Source: Thermomonas sp. (GTDB lineage Bacteria; Pseudomonadota; Gammaproteobacteria; Xanthomonadales; Xanthomonadaceae). Taken from it: a stretch of DNA of 38,791 nt. The position numbers were made by a program, and so were the translations under genes. Below are positions 16,945 to 29,088 of this stretch, piece after piece (the first letter of the stretch is position 1; each line of letters begins with the position of its first letter). The stretch is taken from contig JAIMKJ010000018.1 of assembly GCA_020692565.1 (NCBI GenBank), positions 26,997 through 65,787 of the forward strand, in the 5' to 3' direction. Below the pieces are notes generated by a model. It saw only the letters and a program-made list of their open reading frames with translations, was not told the DNA's origin and made no database searches.

Positions 16945-18381
16945 TCAATTGGCCTTGTGGATCGCGCGTTTGTGGACCGCCATCGCCGCGTCGTGGACCG
17001 CTTCCGAGAGACTCGGATGCGCATGGCAGATCCGCGCGAGGTCGTCGGCGGAGCCGCTGAACTCCATCGTCAATACACCTTCGTGGACCAGTTCGGACAC
17101 ATTCGCGCCGACCAGGTGCATGCCCAGCACGCGGTCGGTTTCGGCGTGCGCCAGCACCTTCACGAAGCCGGCCGGTTCGGCCATCGCGACCGCGCGGCCG
17201 ACGGCGGCGAACGGGAAGCTGCCGGCCTTGTACGGAATGCCTTCTGCCTTCAGCTGTTCTTCGGTCTTGCCGACCCAGGCGATTTCCGGCTCGGTGTAGA
17301 TGACCCACGGAATGGTGTCGAAATTGACGTGGCCGGGCAGGCCGGCGATCAGTTCGGCCACCGCGATGCCTTCCTCGAAGCCCTTGTGCGCCAGCATCGG
17401 CCCGCGCACGCAGTCGCCGATCGCCCACACGCCGTCGACGCCGGTATGGCAGTGATCGTCGACCACGATGCGGCCGCGCTCGTCGAGCTGCACGCCGGTG
17501 CCGTCGGCCAACAGGCCCTTGCTCGCGGCCTTGCGGCCCACCGCGACCAGCAGCTTGTCGAACACGACCGTCTGCTCGCCCTTGGCATCGGCGTAGGTGA
17601 CATGCACTTCGCTGGCCTTGCCCTTCTTCTTGACTTCGGCCTTGCCGACCTTCGCGCCGAGCTTGATGTCGAGACCCTGCTTCTTGAATTCGCGTGCGGC
17701 GACCTTCGACGCTTCGCCGTCGGCGGCGCCGAGGAAGTCCGGCATGGCTTCGAGGATCACGACTTCGGCGCCGAGGCGGTTCCACACGCTGCCCAATTCC
17801 AGGCCGATCACGCCGGCGCCGATCACGCCGAGGCGCTTGGGCACGGTGGTGAAGTCGAGCGCGCCGACGTTGTCGACGATGGCGTCGCCGTCGAACTTCG
17901 CGAACGGCAGTTCGATCGAATCCGAACCGGGCGCGAGGATCACGTTGGTGCCCTTGAGTTCGACTTCGCTGCCGTCGTGTTGCTTCACCTTGACGACGTT
18001 GCCGGCGTGCAGGGTGCCGAAACCGTAAAAGGCCGACACCTTGTTCGCCTTGAACAGCATCGCGATGCCGCCGGTGAACTGCTTCACGATCTTGTCCTTG
18101 CGGCCGATCATCGCTTCGACGTCGATCTTCGCGTCCTTGAAGCTGATGCCGTGCTCGCCGAAGATGTGGCCCATGTTCCAGAACTGGCGCGAGGAATCGA
18201 GCAGCGCCTTCGACGGAATGCAGCCCACGCGCAGGCAGGTGCCGCCGAGCGCGGGTTTGCCGTCCTTGCCCAGCGCCGCGTCGATGCACGCGACCTTCAT
18301 GCCGAGCTGCGCGGCGCGGATCGCGGCGTGGTAGCCGGCGGGGCCGGCGCCGATGACGATGACGTCGAATTGTTCTGTCAT
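16945..18381 (-). CDS. lpdA: Dihydrolipoyl dehydrogenase (E3)
   Basis: This 478-residue FAD enzyme reoxidises dihydrolipoamide on the E2 subunit and passes electrons to NAD+. It has an N-terminal FAD fold (VIVIGAGPAGYHAA), the redox disulfide Cys49/Cys54 in GGTCLRVGCIPSKALL, a second Gly-rich NAD motif (VIGAGVIGLELGSVW), the ATG-like GDCVRGPMLAHK block and the C-terminal His455/Glu460 acid-base pair (HPSLSE). It ends the operon with sucA and sucB, so it most likely serves the 2-oxoglutarate dehydrogenase complex and perhaps also pyruvate dehydrogenase. Its start lies eight bases after the stop of the low-GC gene and only a weak TGAG precedes it, so translation may be coupled to that gene. A terminator follows. 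Confidence 0.97.
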   Translation of the reverse strand: MTEQFDVIVIGAGPAGYHAAIRAAQLGMKVACIDAALGKDGKPALGGTCLRVGCIPSKALLDSSRQFWNMGHIFGEHGISFKDAKIDVEAMIGRKDKIVKQFTGGIAMLFKANKVSAFYGFGTLHAGNVVKVKQHDGSEVELKGTNVILAPGSDSIELPFAKFDGDAIVDNVGALDFTTVPKRLGVIGAGVIGLELGSVWNRLGAEVVILEAMPDFLGAADGEASKVAAREFKKQGLDIKLGAKVGKAEVKKKGKASEVHVTYADAKGEQTVVFDKLLVAVGRKAASKGLLADGTGVQLDERGRIVVDDHCHTGVDGVWAIGDCVRGPMLAHKGFEEGIAVAELIAGLPGHVNFDTIPWVIYTEPEIAWVGKTEEQLKAEGIPYKAGSFPFAAVGRAVAMAEPAGFVKVLAHAETDRVLGMHLVGANVSELVHEGVLTMEFSGSADDLARICHAHPSLSEAVHDAAMAVHKRAIHKAN

Positions 18382-18389
18382 AGCGCTAT

Positions 18390-18830
18390 TTACTCAGGTC
18401 GTGGTGGATTGGTTGTCTGAATGTTTACGATTTGCCCACCCTCTAGTCGATCAATCCAACCGAGAGCATCATTTCGATTCATGTTTGGATAAATGCCACA
18501 CAAGTCACGAGCTCGACGACGGTTTGGAGCTTTATCCGTATTCGTCAAATTAGGCCGAATTTCTCGAAGGTCTTCAAAATAAACCTCTTCTAATTGGTGG
18601 TACGCCACTACCTGTTTTAGTGAATACGTCAAACTTCCTTTGGTCAAATCCAGTTCGCGCTTTAGTCTTTCGATTTCTGCGCGAGTTCTGTCCAGGTCAT
18701 CTCTTAGCAGCTCTTTTGTGTTAGAGACTTTTGCAGCTTTAATGCTTCCATATGTGGTGATCGCAGCGGAAATTACGGTTGCAATGGCAATCGTGACTGT
18801 TGTGATCAGGGCAATCCATATGCCGTCCAT
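18390..18830 (-). CDS. Low-GC membrane/coiled-coil protein of unknown function, inserted between sucB and lpdA
   Basis: I do not recognise this 146-residue protein. Residues 4-27 form one hydrophobic segment (IWIALITTVTIAIATVISAA), residues 37-67 a likely coiled coil (LLRDDLDRTRAEIERLKREL), and the rest is a polar C-terminal part with RRRARDLCGIYP and WIDRLEGG. It would sit in the inner membrane with the coiled coil probably in the cytosol. By hand count the DNA at 18421-18840 is about 44% GC, against well over 60% on both sides, and the codons are correspondingly AT-rich, which suggests recent transfer. Yet it fits the operon: the start is 12 bases after the sucB stop with a GAGGA site in between, and the stop is eight bases before lpdA. 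No inverted repeats, target duplication or transposase were seen at its ends. Confidence 0.75.
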   Translation of the reverse strand: MDGIWIALITTVTIAIATVISAAITTYGSIKAAKVSNTKELLRDDLDRTRAEIERLKRELDLTKGSLTYSLKQVVAYHQLEEVYFEDLREIRPNLTNTDKAPNRRRARDLCGIYPNMNRNDALGWIDRLEGGQIVNIQTTNPPRPE

Positions 18831-18842
18831 GATTAATTATCC

Positions 18843-20069
18843 TCACATGCCCAACAGCATGCGGTGCGGGTTTTCCAGCTGATTCTTGATGTCGACCAGG
18901 AACAGAACCGCGTCCTTGCCGTCGATGATGCGGTGGTCGTAGCTCAGCGCGATGTACATCATCGGCGCGGCGACCACGACGCCGTTCTCGACGATGGCGC
19001 GCTCCTTGATGGCGTGCATGCCGAGGATCGCCGACTGCGGCGGGTTGACGATCGGCGTGGACATCAGCGAGCCGAAGGTGCCGCCGTTGGTGATGGTGAA
19101 GGTGCCGCCCTGCAGGTCTTCCAGCTTCAGGCCGCCTTCGCGCGCGGCCTTGGCGTAACCGGCGATGGCGCCTTCGATGTCGGCGAAGCCCATGCGCTCG
19201 ACGTTGCGCAGCACCGGCGTGACCAGTCCCTTGTCGGTGGAGACCGCGATGCTGATGTCGGCATAGCCGTGGTAGATCACGTCGTTGCCGTCGACCGAAG
19301 CGTTGACGACCGGGTGGCGCTGCAGCGCGTTCGCGGCCGCTTTGGCGAAGAAGCTCATGAAGCCGAGCTTGATGCCGTTGGCCTTCTCGAAGGACTCGCC
19401 CAGCTCCTTGCGCATCGCCATGACCTTGCCGAGGTTCACTTCGTTGAACGAGGTGAGCATGGCGATGGAATTCTTCGACTGCATCAGCCGTTCAGCGATA
19501 CGGGTGCGCATGCGGGTCATCGGCACGCGCTCTTCCGGGCGGGCGCCGCCGCCAACGCCGGCGGTCTTGCCGCTGGCGTAGTTGACGATGTCTTCCTTGG
19601 TGACCGCGCCGCGACGGCCGGTGCCGGCCACGTCGGCCGGATTCACGCCGGCGGTGGTGGCGGCAAAGCGTGCGCCGGGCGGCAGTTCGGAAGAACCGGT
19701 GGCGGGCGCCGGCGTGGTGCTGGCCGGTGCGGCGGCGGCAGCTTTCGCGGCTTCGGCCTTCGGCTGGACTTCCTGCGCGCCGGCGGCCGGTTTCGCGGCT
19801 TCCGTTGCTGGCGCAGCCGGAGCGGCAGCAGCGCCTTCCTCGATCACCGCGATGACCTGTTGGCTGAGGACGGTCGCGCCCTCGGCGAATTTCAGTTCCT
19901 TGATGACGCCATCGACGGTCGAAGGCACTTCCAGCACGACCTTGTCGGTCTCGAGGTCGACGATGTTCTCGTCGCGCTTGACCGCGTCGCCGACGTTCTT
20001 GTGCCAGGTGGCGATGACCGCGTCGGAGACGGATTCGGGAAGAACGGGAACCTTGATTTCGGTGGCCAT
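18843..20069 (-). CDS. sucB: Dihydrolipoyllysine-residue succinyltransferase, E2 of 2-oxoglutarate dehydrogenase
   Basis: This core subunit of the 2-oxoglutarate dehydrogenase complex transfers the succinyl group to CoA. It has 408 residues: a single lipoyl domain (1-77) with lipoyl-Lys43 in ETDKVV, an Ala/Pro-rich flexible linker, a peripheral subunit-binding domain ([20 protein letters not shown]) at about 150, and the catalytic acyltransferase domain ending with His379 and Asp383 in [13 protein letters not shown]. One lipoyl domain and the succinyltransferase-type catalytic sequence separate it from pyruvate dehydrogenase E2. The start at 20069 gives the standard [14 protein letters not shown] and has AGGACG upstream. 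It follows sucA after 64 bases that hold a small hairpin. Confidence 0.97.
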   Translation of the reverse strand: MATEIKVPVLPESVSDAVIATWHKNVGDAVKRDENIVDLETDKVVLEVPSTVDGVIKELKFAEGATVLSQQVIAVIEEGAAAAPAAPATEAAKPAAGAQEVQPKAEAAKAAAAAPASTTPAPATGSSELPPGARFAATTAGVNPADVAGTGRRGAVTKEDIVNYASGKTAGVGGGARPEERVPMTRMRTRIAERLMQSKNSIAMLTSFNEVNLGKVMAMRKELGESFEKANGIKLGFMSFFAKAAANALQRHPVVNASVDGNDVIYHGYADISIAVSTDKGLVTPVLRNVERMGFADIEGAIAGYAKAAREGGLKLEDLQGGTFTITNGGTFGSLMSTPIVNPPQSAILGMHAIKERAIVENGVVVAAPMMYIALSYDHRIIDGKDAVLFLVDIKNQLENPHRMLLGM

Positions 20070-20106
20070 GAGTGGCGTCCTGACAGCGTAATTGGAGAGG
20101 TGAAGC

Positions 20107-20124
20107 CGGCGCCCGAAAGCGCCG
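20107..20124 (-). other. Small hairpin in the sucA-sucB gap
   Basis: A 6-bp stem cggcgc / gcgccg with a six-base loop lies between the two genes. It may protect or process the polycistronic mRNA; no T-tract follows. Confidence 0.35.
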
Positions 20125-20133
20125 ACAGGAACA

Positions 20134-22965
20134 TCATTCGGCAGCGTGCTCGGCGTTGAGCGGGTTGACCAGCGCATCGGCGATCAGCTGCAACTGCTCT
20201 TCGACGTGATCGTTGAAATGACCGGCGGCGGGCGAGGGCGAGCGGGTGCGGCCCGCATAGTGCAGCGTTTGCTTGTCCTGTACGCAGAAGCGCAGGTGAT
20301 GCTGGATCTGGTACCACGCGCCCTGGTTCTGCGGCTCTTCCTGACACCACACCACCTGGGTCGCTTTCGGGTAGCGCTTGAGTTCGGCGATCAGCTGCGC
20401 GCGCGGGAATGGATACAGTTGCTCGATGCGGATCAGCGCCACGTCCTTCTGCTCGCGTTTCTGCAGGTCTTCGAGCAGGTCGTAGTACACCTTGCCGCCG
20501 CAGACCACCACGCGCTTGACCGCTTTGGGGTCGGCGCTGGCATCGGGAATCAGGTGCTGGAACCCGCCGTTGGCCAGTTCGTCCAGGCTCGACACCGCCA
20601 GCTTGTGGCGCAGCAGCGATTTCGGGGTCATCACCACCAGCGGTTTGCGCGTTTTCATGCGCATCTGCCGGCGGATCATGTGGAACGCCTGCGCCGGGGT
20701 GGTCGGTGTGCAGACCATCATGTTCTCCAGCGCACAGAGCTGCAGGAAGCGTTCCAGACGCGCCGAGCTGTGCTCCGGGCCCTGGCCTTCGTAGCCGTGC
20801 GGCAGGAACAGCGCGAGGCTGCAGAGGCGGCCCCACTTGGCTTCGCCCGAGGACAGGAACTGGTCGATGACCACCTGTGCGCCGTTGGCGAAATCGCCGA
20901 ACTGCGCTTCCCAGATGTCGAGCGTCTGCGGATCGGCGGTGGCGTAGCCGTACTCGAATGCCATCACCGCTTCTTCGCTGAGCAGCGAGTCGATGATGGT
21001 CGCGTCTTCGGGGTTTTCGACCAGCTGCCGCAGCGGGATGTGGTCGACGTCGGTTTTCTGGTCGTGCAGGATCGCGTGGCGATGGAAGAACGTGCCGCGA
21101 CCGCAGTCCTGGCCGACCAGGCGCAGTTTGTAGCCTTCGTCGAGCAGGGTGGCGTAAGCGAGATTCTCGGCGAAGCCCCAGTCGCCGGCGAGTTCGCCGG
21201 TGCCCATCTTGCGGCGGTCTTCGTAGATCTTGGCGACGCGCGGATGCAGCACGGCATCGTCGGGCAGCGTGTTGATGATCGTCGCCAGCGCATCGAGCTT
21301 CGCGCGCGGCACTCTGGTGTCGACCGGGTCGGAAAGCTTGCCTTCCAGCAGCGGACGCCAGTCGATGGCGTACTGGTCGGGCTTCACCTGCGCCAGTTCG
21401 GTGGTGACCACGCCTGCATCCAGCTTGTCGCGCATATCGTCGACCAGCGCCTGCGCGTCCTCGGCTTTGAGCGTGCCGGCGGCGGCCAGCCGCTCGGCGT
21501 AGAGTTCGCGGGTGGTCTTGCGCTTGCGGATGATCTGGTACATCAACGGCTGGGTCGCCGCCGGTTCATCGGCTTCGTTGTGGCCGTGGCGGCGGTAGCA
21601 GACGAGATCGATGACCACGTCCTTGCCGAACTGCTGGCGGAAGTCGAACGCGAGTTCGGCGCAGAACGCGACCGCTTCCGGGTCGTCGCCGTTCACGTGC
21701 AGCACCGGCGCGCCGACCATCTTGGCGACATCGGTGCAGTACAACGTCGAGCGCGCGTCCTGGCGTTCGCTGGTGGTGAAGCCGACCTGGTTGTTGATGA
21801 CGATGTGCACGGTGCCGCCGACGCGGAAACCGCGGGCCTGCGACATCTGGAACAGCTCCATCACCACGCCCTGGCCGGCGAACGCGGCATCGCCGTGGAT
21901 CACGATCGGCAGGACCTGTTTGCGGGCCTTGTCGCCGCGGCGGTGCTGGCGCGAACGCACGCTCCCCACCACCACCGGATCGACGATTTCGAGATGTGAA
22001 GGATTGAAGGCGAGGGCGAGGTGGACGGGGCCGCCCGGGGTGGCGACATCGGCGCTGAACCCCATGTGGTATTTCACGTCGCCGGCGTGGGCCAGTTCGT
22101 CGTGGTCGAACTTGCCTTCGAATTCGTCGAACAGCTTGCGCGGCGGCTTGCCGAGGGTGTTCACCAGCACATTGAGGCGGCCGCGGTGGGCCATGCCCAG
22201 CACCACGTCCTTCACGCCGTCGCTGCCGGCGCGATGGATCATGACGTCGAGCATCGGGATCAGCGCGTCGCCGCCTTCCAGCGAGAAGCGCTTCTGGCCG
22301 ACGTACTTGGTGTGCAGGTAGCGCTCCAGGCCTTCCGCGGCGGTGAGGCGTTCGAGGATCCGGCGCTTGTCTTCGTCGGTGCGCTTGAAATCGCCGCCGG
22401 CGGTTTCCAGGCGCTCATACATCCAGCGACGCTGTTCGACGTCGGTGATGTGCATGAATTCGGCGCCGATGCTGCCGGTGTAGGTGGTTTTGAGCCTGGC
22501 GAGCAGATCGCGAAGTTTCATCTGCGCCTGACCGCCGACGCCACCGCTGGAGAACGTGGCGTCGAGATCGGCGTTGGACAGCCCGTGGAAGGCGATGTCC
22601 AGATCCGGGGCTTCGCTCTTCTGCCACATGGCGAGCGGGTCGAGATCGGCGGCGAGATGGCCGCGCGAGCGGTAGGCCACGATGAGTTTGCCGACCGCGA
22701 ACTCGCGGCTGTCGCTGCCGCTGGCGCCGTTGCCGGAGACCGTCGCGCCGCGGGCGGCCTGACGGCCGGCTTCGGCGATGGCGGCGATGACCGCCGAGTG
22801 CGGCACGTCGCCGGTGTCGCGGCCCTTGATGCCGTCGAAGTAGGTTTTCCACTTCGGGCCGACGCTGTCGGGGGCGACCAGATACTGTTCGTAAAGGTCT
22901 TCGATGTAGGCGGCATTGGCGCCAAGTTGCGAAGACTGGGCAAACTGCTTCAGGAGACTGTCCAC
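20134..22965 (-). CDS. sucA: 2-oxoglutarate dehydrogenase E1 component
   Basis: This thiamine-diphosphate enzyme decarboxylates 2-oxoglutarate and succinylates the lipoyl group of SucB. With the chosen start it has 943 residues (E. coli 933). The N-terminal E2-binding segment reads [11 protein letters not shown] and [12 protein letters not shown]. The active-site histidine in GMAHRGRLN is then His260, the same number as in E. coli. The thiamine-binding motif runs from GDAAFAGQ (about 358) to NNQVGF (about 391). The start is taken as GTG at 22965 from family alignment; an in-frame GTG at 23040 would add 25 residues not typical of the family. Neither has a strong ribosome-binding site. A perfect TATAAT lies upstream. 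It is the first gene of the operon with sucB, the low-GC gene and lpdA. Confidence 0.96.
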   Translation of the reverse strand: MDSLLKQFAQSSQLGANAAYIEDLYEQYLVAPDSVGPKWKTYFDGIKGRDTGDVPHSAVIAAIAEAGRQAARGATVSGNGASGSDSREFAVGKLIVAYRSRGHLAADLDPLAMWQKSEAPDLDIAFHGLSNADLDATFSSGGVGGQAQMKLRDLLARLKTTYTGSIGAEFMHITDVEQRRWMYERLETAGGDFKRTDEDKRRILERLTAAEGLERYLHTKYVGQKRFSLEGGDALIPMLDVMIHRAGSDGVKDVVLGMAHRGRLNVLVNTLGKPPRKLFDEFEGKFDHDELAHAGDVKYHMGFSADVATPGGPVHLALAFNPSHLEIVDPVVVGSVRSRQHRRGDKARKQVLPIVIHGDAAFAGQGVVMELFQMSQARGFRVGGTVHIVINNQVGFTTSERQDARSTLYCTDVAKMVGAPVLHVNGDDPEAVAFCAELAFDFRQQFGKDVVIDLVCYRRHGHNEADEPAATQPLMYQIIRKRKTTRELYAERLAAAGTLKAEDAQALVDDMRDKLDAGVVTTELAQVKPDQYAIDWRPLLEGKLSDPVDTRVPRAKLDALATIINTLPDDAVLHPRVAKIYEDRRKMGTGELAGDWGFAENLAYATLLDEGYKLRLVGQDCGRGTFFHRHAILHDQKTDVDHIPLRQLVENPEDATIIDSLLSEEAVMAFEYGYATADPQTLDIWEAQFGDFANGAQVVIDQFLSSGEAKWGRLCSLALFLPHGYEGQGPEHSSARLERFLQLCALENMMVCTPTTPAQAFHMIRRQMRMKTRKPLVVMTPKSLLRHKLAVSSLDELANGGFQHLIPDASADPKAVKRVVVCGGKVYYDLLEDLQKREQKDVALIRIEQLYPFPRAQLIAELKRYPKATQVVWCQEEPQNQGAWYQIQHHLRFCVQDKQTLHYAGRTRSPSPAAGHFNDHVEEQLQLIADALVNPLNAEHAAE

Positions 22966-23084
22966 TCGGGGATCACACTCGAATGTCGGGAAGCGCGGAG
23001 GTAATCGGGATGACCGATTGGGGATAACCGCTTGATCCACCGGGAAATCACCGGACGGAGCAGGGGGTCGGCGAAAGGACCGGA

Positions 23085-23090
23085 ATTATA
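23085..23090 (-). promoter_or_regulatory. -10 box of the sucA operon
   Basis: A perfect TATAAT on the minus strand (attata on the plus strand) in an otherwise GC-rich spacer. The -35 region is weak (TGCGCT at 17 bases). The start would be near 23078, about 110 bases before the sucA GTG. Confidence 0.6.
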
Positions 23091-23188
23091 GCCGCAGGCG
23101 TTGCCGCAGCGCACCACTCGGGATGCCCGGGTTTAGGTCCGATGGTCCAAGTCGGAGCCGGCCGACCGGATGGAACCGGAGCCGTGGC

Positions 23189-24121
23189 TCAGATCTCCAG
23201 CGCGCGGAACTCGGTGACGATCCTGGACCGCTCCCAGACCGGCATGAACCCGTCGGCGAGCTGGCGGGCGCGGCCGCCGGAATCGATCGCGGCTTCGCCA
23301 TCGAAGCGATTGCCGAGCGTGCGGAAGTAGTAGCCGCCGCTGTCGTTGGCGATGAAGGCCGAGGCGTAGCCGCGATCGGCCGGGTCGTTGGCTTCGCGGA
23401 AGCCGAACACGCTGGAGAGGCGCTGACCCAGGCTGATCAGCGGCGCATGCGCGCGCTGCGCGGCATCGGCGTCCTGCAGCAGGATGCGGATATCGACGCG
23501 CTGGCGGCGCGTACCGAGCCGGCGCAGGGCTTCCAGCACCTCGGGCGCATCCAGCAGGCCGGGGTCGAGCGCGCGGCTGTAGATGCAGAGCTCGCGGCGA
23601 CAGGCGGCGATGATCGCGGTGGCGATCGCGACGGCGGCGTCGCGGGTGTCGATGGCGGTGGGGCCGCCGATCTGCCGGCGCATGCTCTGGTGCTCGATCC
23701 CGGCTTCCATGAAGCGTTCGCCGTAGGGCACGAAGCCGTGCTTGACGTAGAAACCGACTGCCGACGCCTGCGCGTGCAGGCGCAGTTCCGGCCAGCGCAG
23801 GCGCTCGGCTTCGTCGATCAGCGCCAGCAGCAGGGCGTCGCCGACGCCGTGGCCGCGCCAGTCCGGCAGCACCGCCATCCGCCCGACCTTGCGCTCGGGC
23901 GTCAGCCGGCCGGTGCCGATCGGCCGCCCGGTCTCGTCGCGGGCGATCACGTGCACGCAGAGCGGGTCGAGTGCGTCCCATTCGAGCGCCAGGGGGACCT
24001 GCTGTTCCTGCACGAATACCGGTTCGCGGACCGCGCGCAGGTCGTCGACACCGGCGGCGTAGTCGATGACCTCGACCCGGAAGCGGCCTTTCGGGGTCGT
24101 ATGCTCAGCGTTCGTCGTCAT
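23189..24121 (-). CDS. GNAT acetyltransferase fused to a C-terminal domain of unknown function
   Basis: The protein has 310 residues. The N-terminal half (about 14-150) is a GNAT fold of the ElaA/YjcF-like kind, with the acetyl-CoA loop in MAVLPDWRGHGVGDALL and the downstream AVGFYVKHGFVPYGERFMEAG. The second half, from about 165, begins CRRELCIYSRALDPGLLD and contains VDIRILLQDA; it resembles a small domain (I recall it as DUF7931) with phospholipase-D-like strands but no HKD motif. The acetyl acceptor is unknown. The ATG at 24121 has GGAGAG upstream and lies 17 bases inside the end of roxA, so the two are probably translated together. A longer in-frame stretch upstream runs antiparallel-free through roxA coding sequence in another frame and is rejected. 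Confidence 0.88.
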   Translation of the reverse strand: MTTNAEHTTPKGRFRVEVIDYAAGVDDLRAVREPVFVQEQQVPLALEWDALDPLCVHVIARDETGRPIGTGRLTPERKVGRMAVLPDWRGHGVGDALLLALIDEAERLRWPELRLHAQASAVGFYVKHGFVPYGERFMEAGIEHQSMRRQIGGPTAIDTRDAAVAIATAIIAACRRELCIYSRALDPGLLDAPEVLEALRRLGTRRQRVDIRILLQDADAAQRAHAPLISLGQRLSSVFGFREANDPADRGYASAFIANDSGGYYFRTLGNRFDGEAAIDSGGRARQLADGFMPVWERSRIVTEFRALEI

Positions 24122-25367
24122 CGCTCTCTCCGGTCGCGTCGTCCTCGCCGTCCAACCGGTAATGGCCCTGCGCCAGCAGGTCGAGCACCAGCGACTGGCC
24201 CTCCGGCGACAGCGCGGCGTAGGTCTCGCCGTCCAGAGTGTCGGCAGCGGCCAGTGCGCGGGCATCGGCGAGCGGCAGGGCGTGGGTCTGGCCCGCCACA
24301 TAGAGCGTTGCCGCCGATTTGCGACCGTCGTTGCGCCGCCAGGCGACCCGGGTCCACGGGTGGCGCTGCAGCGCGGCGCCCTGCTGCAGGTCGAATTCGA
24401 CCTCGATCCGCGACCGCGGCGGGTCCGGGTTCAGGCTTTCGCCGACGCTGCGGTACAGGGTCATGAAGCGGCCGAACCAGTCGCCCAGCCGCTCCGGGTC
24501 GTTCATCCGCAGCGCGTTCAGACCGGCGATGGCGCGGCGCATGGCTTCGGCATCGATCTCGTTCGGGTCTTTCGGTGGCGTCAGGTCGTCGTCGCGATAT
24601 CGCACCGATTCGTCGGCATCCACCAGCAACGTGTCGACAAAATCGCCCAGCAGCTCCCCGGCGCTGGGGGCACGCATGCCGACCGAGAAGGTCAGGCAGG
24701 CGTCCTCGGCCACGCCGTGGTGCGGCACCGTCGGCGGCAGGTACAGCATGTCGCCGGGGCCGAGCACCCAGTCGTGGGTCGGGTGGAATTCGCGCAGCAG
24801 CTTCAGTTCGACGCCTTCGCGGAACTCGGCCGACGGCACGCCGTTGCCCAGGGCTTCGCTGGCGTCGATCTGCCAGCGGCGATGGCCGTGGGCCTGCAGC
24901 AGGAAGACGTCGTACTGGTCGATGTGCGCGCCGACCGAGCCGCCCGGCGCGGCGAACGAGATCATCACGTCGTCGATGCGCCAGCGCGGCAGGAACGCGA
25001 AGTGATCGAGCAGGGCGCGGATGTCCGGGTCCCACTTGTCCACGTCCTGGACCAGCAGGGTCCAGTCCTGGTGCGGCATGCCGGGGAATTCTTCTTCCGC
25101 GAACGGGCCGGTGCGCACGGTCCAGCCGTCGTTGGCCTTGTCGTGGACGATGATCCGCGACAGCGCGCCTTCCTCGCAGGCCAGGCCGGCGAGGTCTTCG
25201 GGCATCACCGGTGTTTCGAAGTCGGGAAACGCGTTGCGGATCAGCAGCGGCCGTTTCTGCCAGTAATCGCGCAGGAAATCGGCGGCGGGCATGCCCAGCG
25301 GGGGCTTCGCGCGCGCGTCGATCTCGAATGCAAGCGTGCTGGCTGTTGTCGGCGACCGCGTCGGCAT
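24105..25367 (-). CDS. roxA: Ribosomal protein uL16 arginine 3-hydroxylase (JmjC/cupin oxygenase, YcfD type)
   Basis: This Fe(II)/2-oxoglutarate oxygenase hydroxylates an arginine of ribosomal protein L16. It has 420 residues, about 45 more than E. coli YcfD. The double-stranded beta-helix carries the iron ligands His148 and Asp150 (GAHIDQYDVFLLQAHGHRRW region) and His216 (PPTVPHHGVA). The C-terminal winged-helix-like domain is followed by a strongly acidic tail (GEDDATGESDDDER). The ATG at 25367 has GGAGAG seven bases upstream and stands one base after the purB stop. The gene overlaps the GNAT gene by 17 bases. The purB-roxA-GNAT arrangement suggests one operon. The substrate is inferred from the family. 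Confidence 0.92.
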   Translation of the reverse strand: MPTRSPTTASTLAFEIDARAKPPLGMPAADFLRDYWQKRPLLIRNAFPDFETPVMPEDLAGLACEEGALSRIIVHDKANDGWTVRTGPFAEEEFPGMPHQDWTLLVQDVDKWDPDIRALLDHFAFLPRWRIDDVMISFAAPGGSVGAHIDQYDVFLLQAHGHRRWQIDASEALGNGVPSAEFREGVELKLLREFHPTHDWVLGPGDMLYLPPTVPHHGVAEDACLTFSVGMRAPSAGELLGDFVDTLLVDADESVRYRDDDLTPPKDPNEIDAEAMRRAIAGLNALRMNDPERLGDWFGRFMTLYRSVGESLNPDPPRSRIEVEFDLQQGAALQRHPWTRVAWRRNDGRKSAATLYVAGQTHALPLADARALAAADTLDGETYAALSPEGQSLVLDLLAQGHYRLDGEDDATGESDDDER

Positions 25368-25368
25368 G

Positions 25369-28296
<2,928 letters not shown>

Positions 28297-28312
28297 TTAC
28301 CGCGTCACGCCT

Positions 28313-29029
28313 TTACTCGGCCGGTTCGGCGGTGGCCGCTTCGGCTTCTGCGGCGGTGTTGCCGTGGTCGCCGTCGCTGCGCATGTCGACGTCGGCATTG
28401 ATCACGCCGCCGGGAATGTCGAGGTTGAAATTGCCGTCCTTGCCGCAGTCGTCCACGTCGCTCTGGTCCATCGTTGCGTAAGGCTTGAATTCGGGCATCG
28501 CAGCGGCGAGTTCGTCCTGAGTCGCTTTCATCGCCGGCAGCAGCTTGCACAGTTGCACGGCCGCTTTCTCGATGCCCTCGGCCTCGGCTTCGATCCGCTG
28601 CTCGATCTGATCGGTATTGCCGGTCAGCACGCCCTTCAGCGCTTCGCCGACCGCCTTGCCCGCGAGATCGGCGCCCTGCAGGCCGATATCGATGCCGGCC
28701 GAGGCGATCCCGGCGATGTGTCCGCGGTATTCCAGCAACAGCTTGCGTTGATCGGCGCTCGCGGTGACGAGCTTGCCGCCGATCAGCAGATCGCCTTCCG
28801 GCGTGATCTCCGCTTTCGGCTGCCGGTCCTTGGAAATCCGGATGTTGCCGGTTGCGAGTTCCTTGCGGGCTTCGTCGGTGGCTTGTTTCACCACCTTGCC
28901 GATCATGGTCTTGGGTTCGCCGGGATCCGCGCCGGACGATCCCTTGTCGGAGCACGCCGACAGCGTCGACGCAGCGAGCAGGGCGGCGAAGAGCAGCGAA
29001 TGGCGGAACGCGGGGCGGGAGATGTTCAT
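28313..29029 (-). CDS. YggN-like (DUF2884) lipoprotein
   Basis: This 238-residue exported protein has a signal peptide and a lipobox LSAC, giving lipidated Cys26 followed by Ser. The body matches the YggN/DUF2884 pattern: NIRISKDRQPKAEITPEGDL near residue 60, then RKLLLEYRGHIAGIASAGIDIG and a helical stretch with QGADLAGKAVGEALKGVL. The C-terminus is acidic and Ala/Glu-rich. The function of the family is not known; an envelope role is inferred from the lipoprotein signal. AGAAGG precedes the ATG at 29029. It is 59 bases downstream of the GSGD-repeat gene on the same strand and probably cotranscribed. Confidence 0.85.
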   Translation of the reverse strand: MNISRPAFRHSLLFAALLAASTLSACSDKGSSGADPGEPKTMIGKVVKQATDEARKELATGNIRISKDRQPKAEITPEGDLLIGGKLVTASADQRKLLLEYRGHIAGIASAGIDIGLQGADLAGKAVGEALKGVLTGNTDQIEQRIEAEAEGIEKAAVQLCKLLPAMKATQDELAAAMPEFKPYATMDQSDVDDCGKDGNFNLDIPGGVINADVDMRSDGDHGNTAAEAEAATAEPAE

Positions 29030-29088
29030 GGCGACCTTCTTGGCTGTTGTACGGACTTTGGAGTGCAATCGGGCAGAGCGTACTGCGA

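Noticed and set aside
18382..18842. The low-GC gene as part of an insertion sequence or transposon.
   Set aside because: No transposase, terminal inverted repeats or target-site duplication were found at its borders.
22966..23040. Longer sucA start at GTG 23040.
   Set aside because: The 25 extra residues (RSSRLPPRFPTF) are not typical of the family, and only the later GTG puts the active-site histidine at position 260 as in E. coli.
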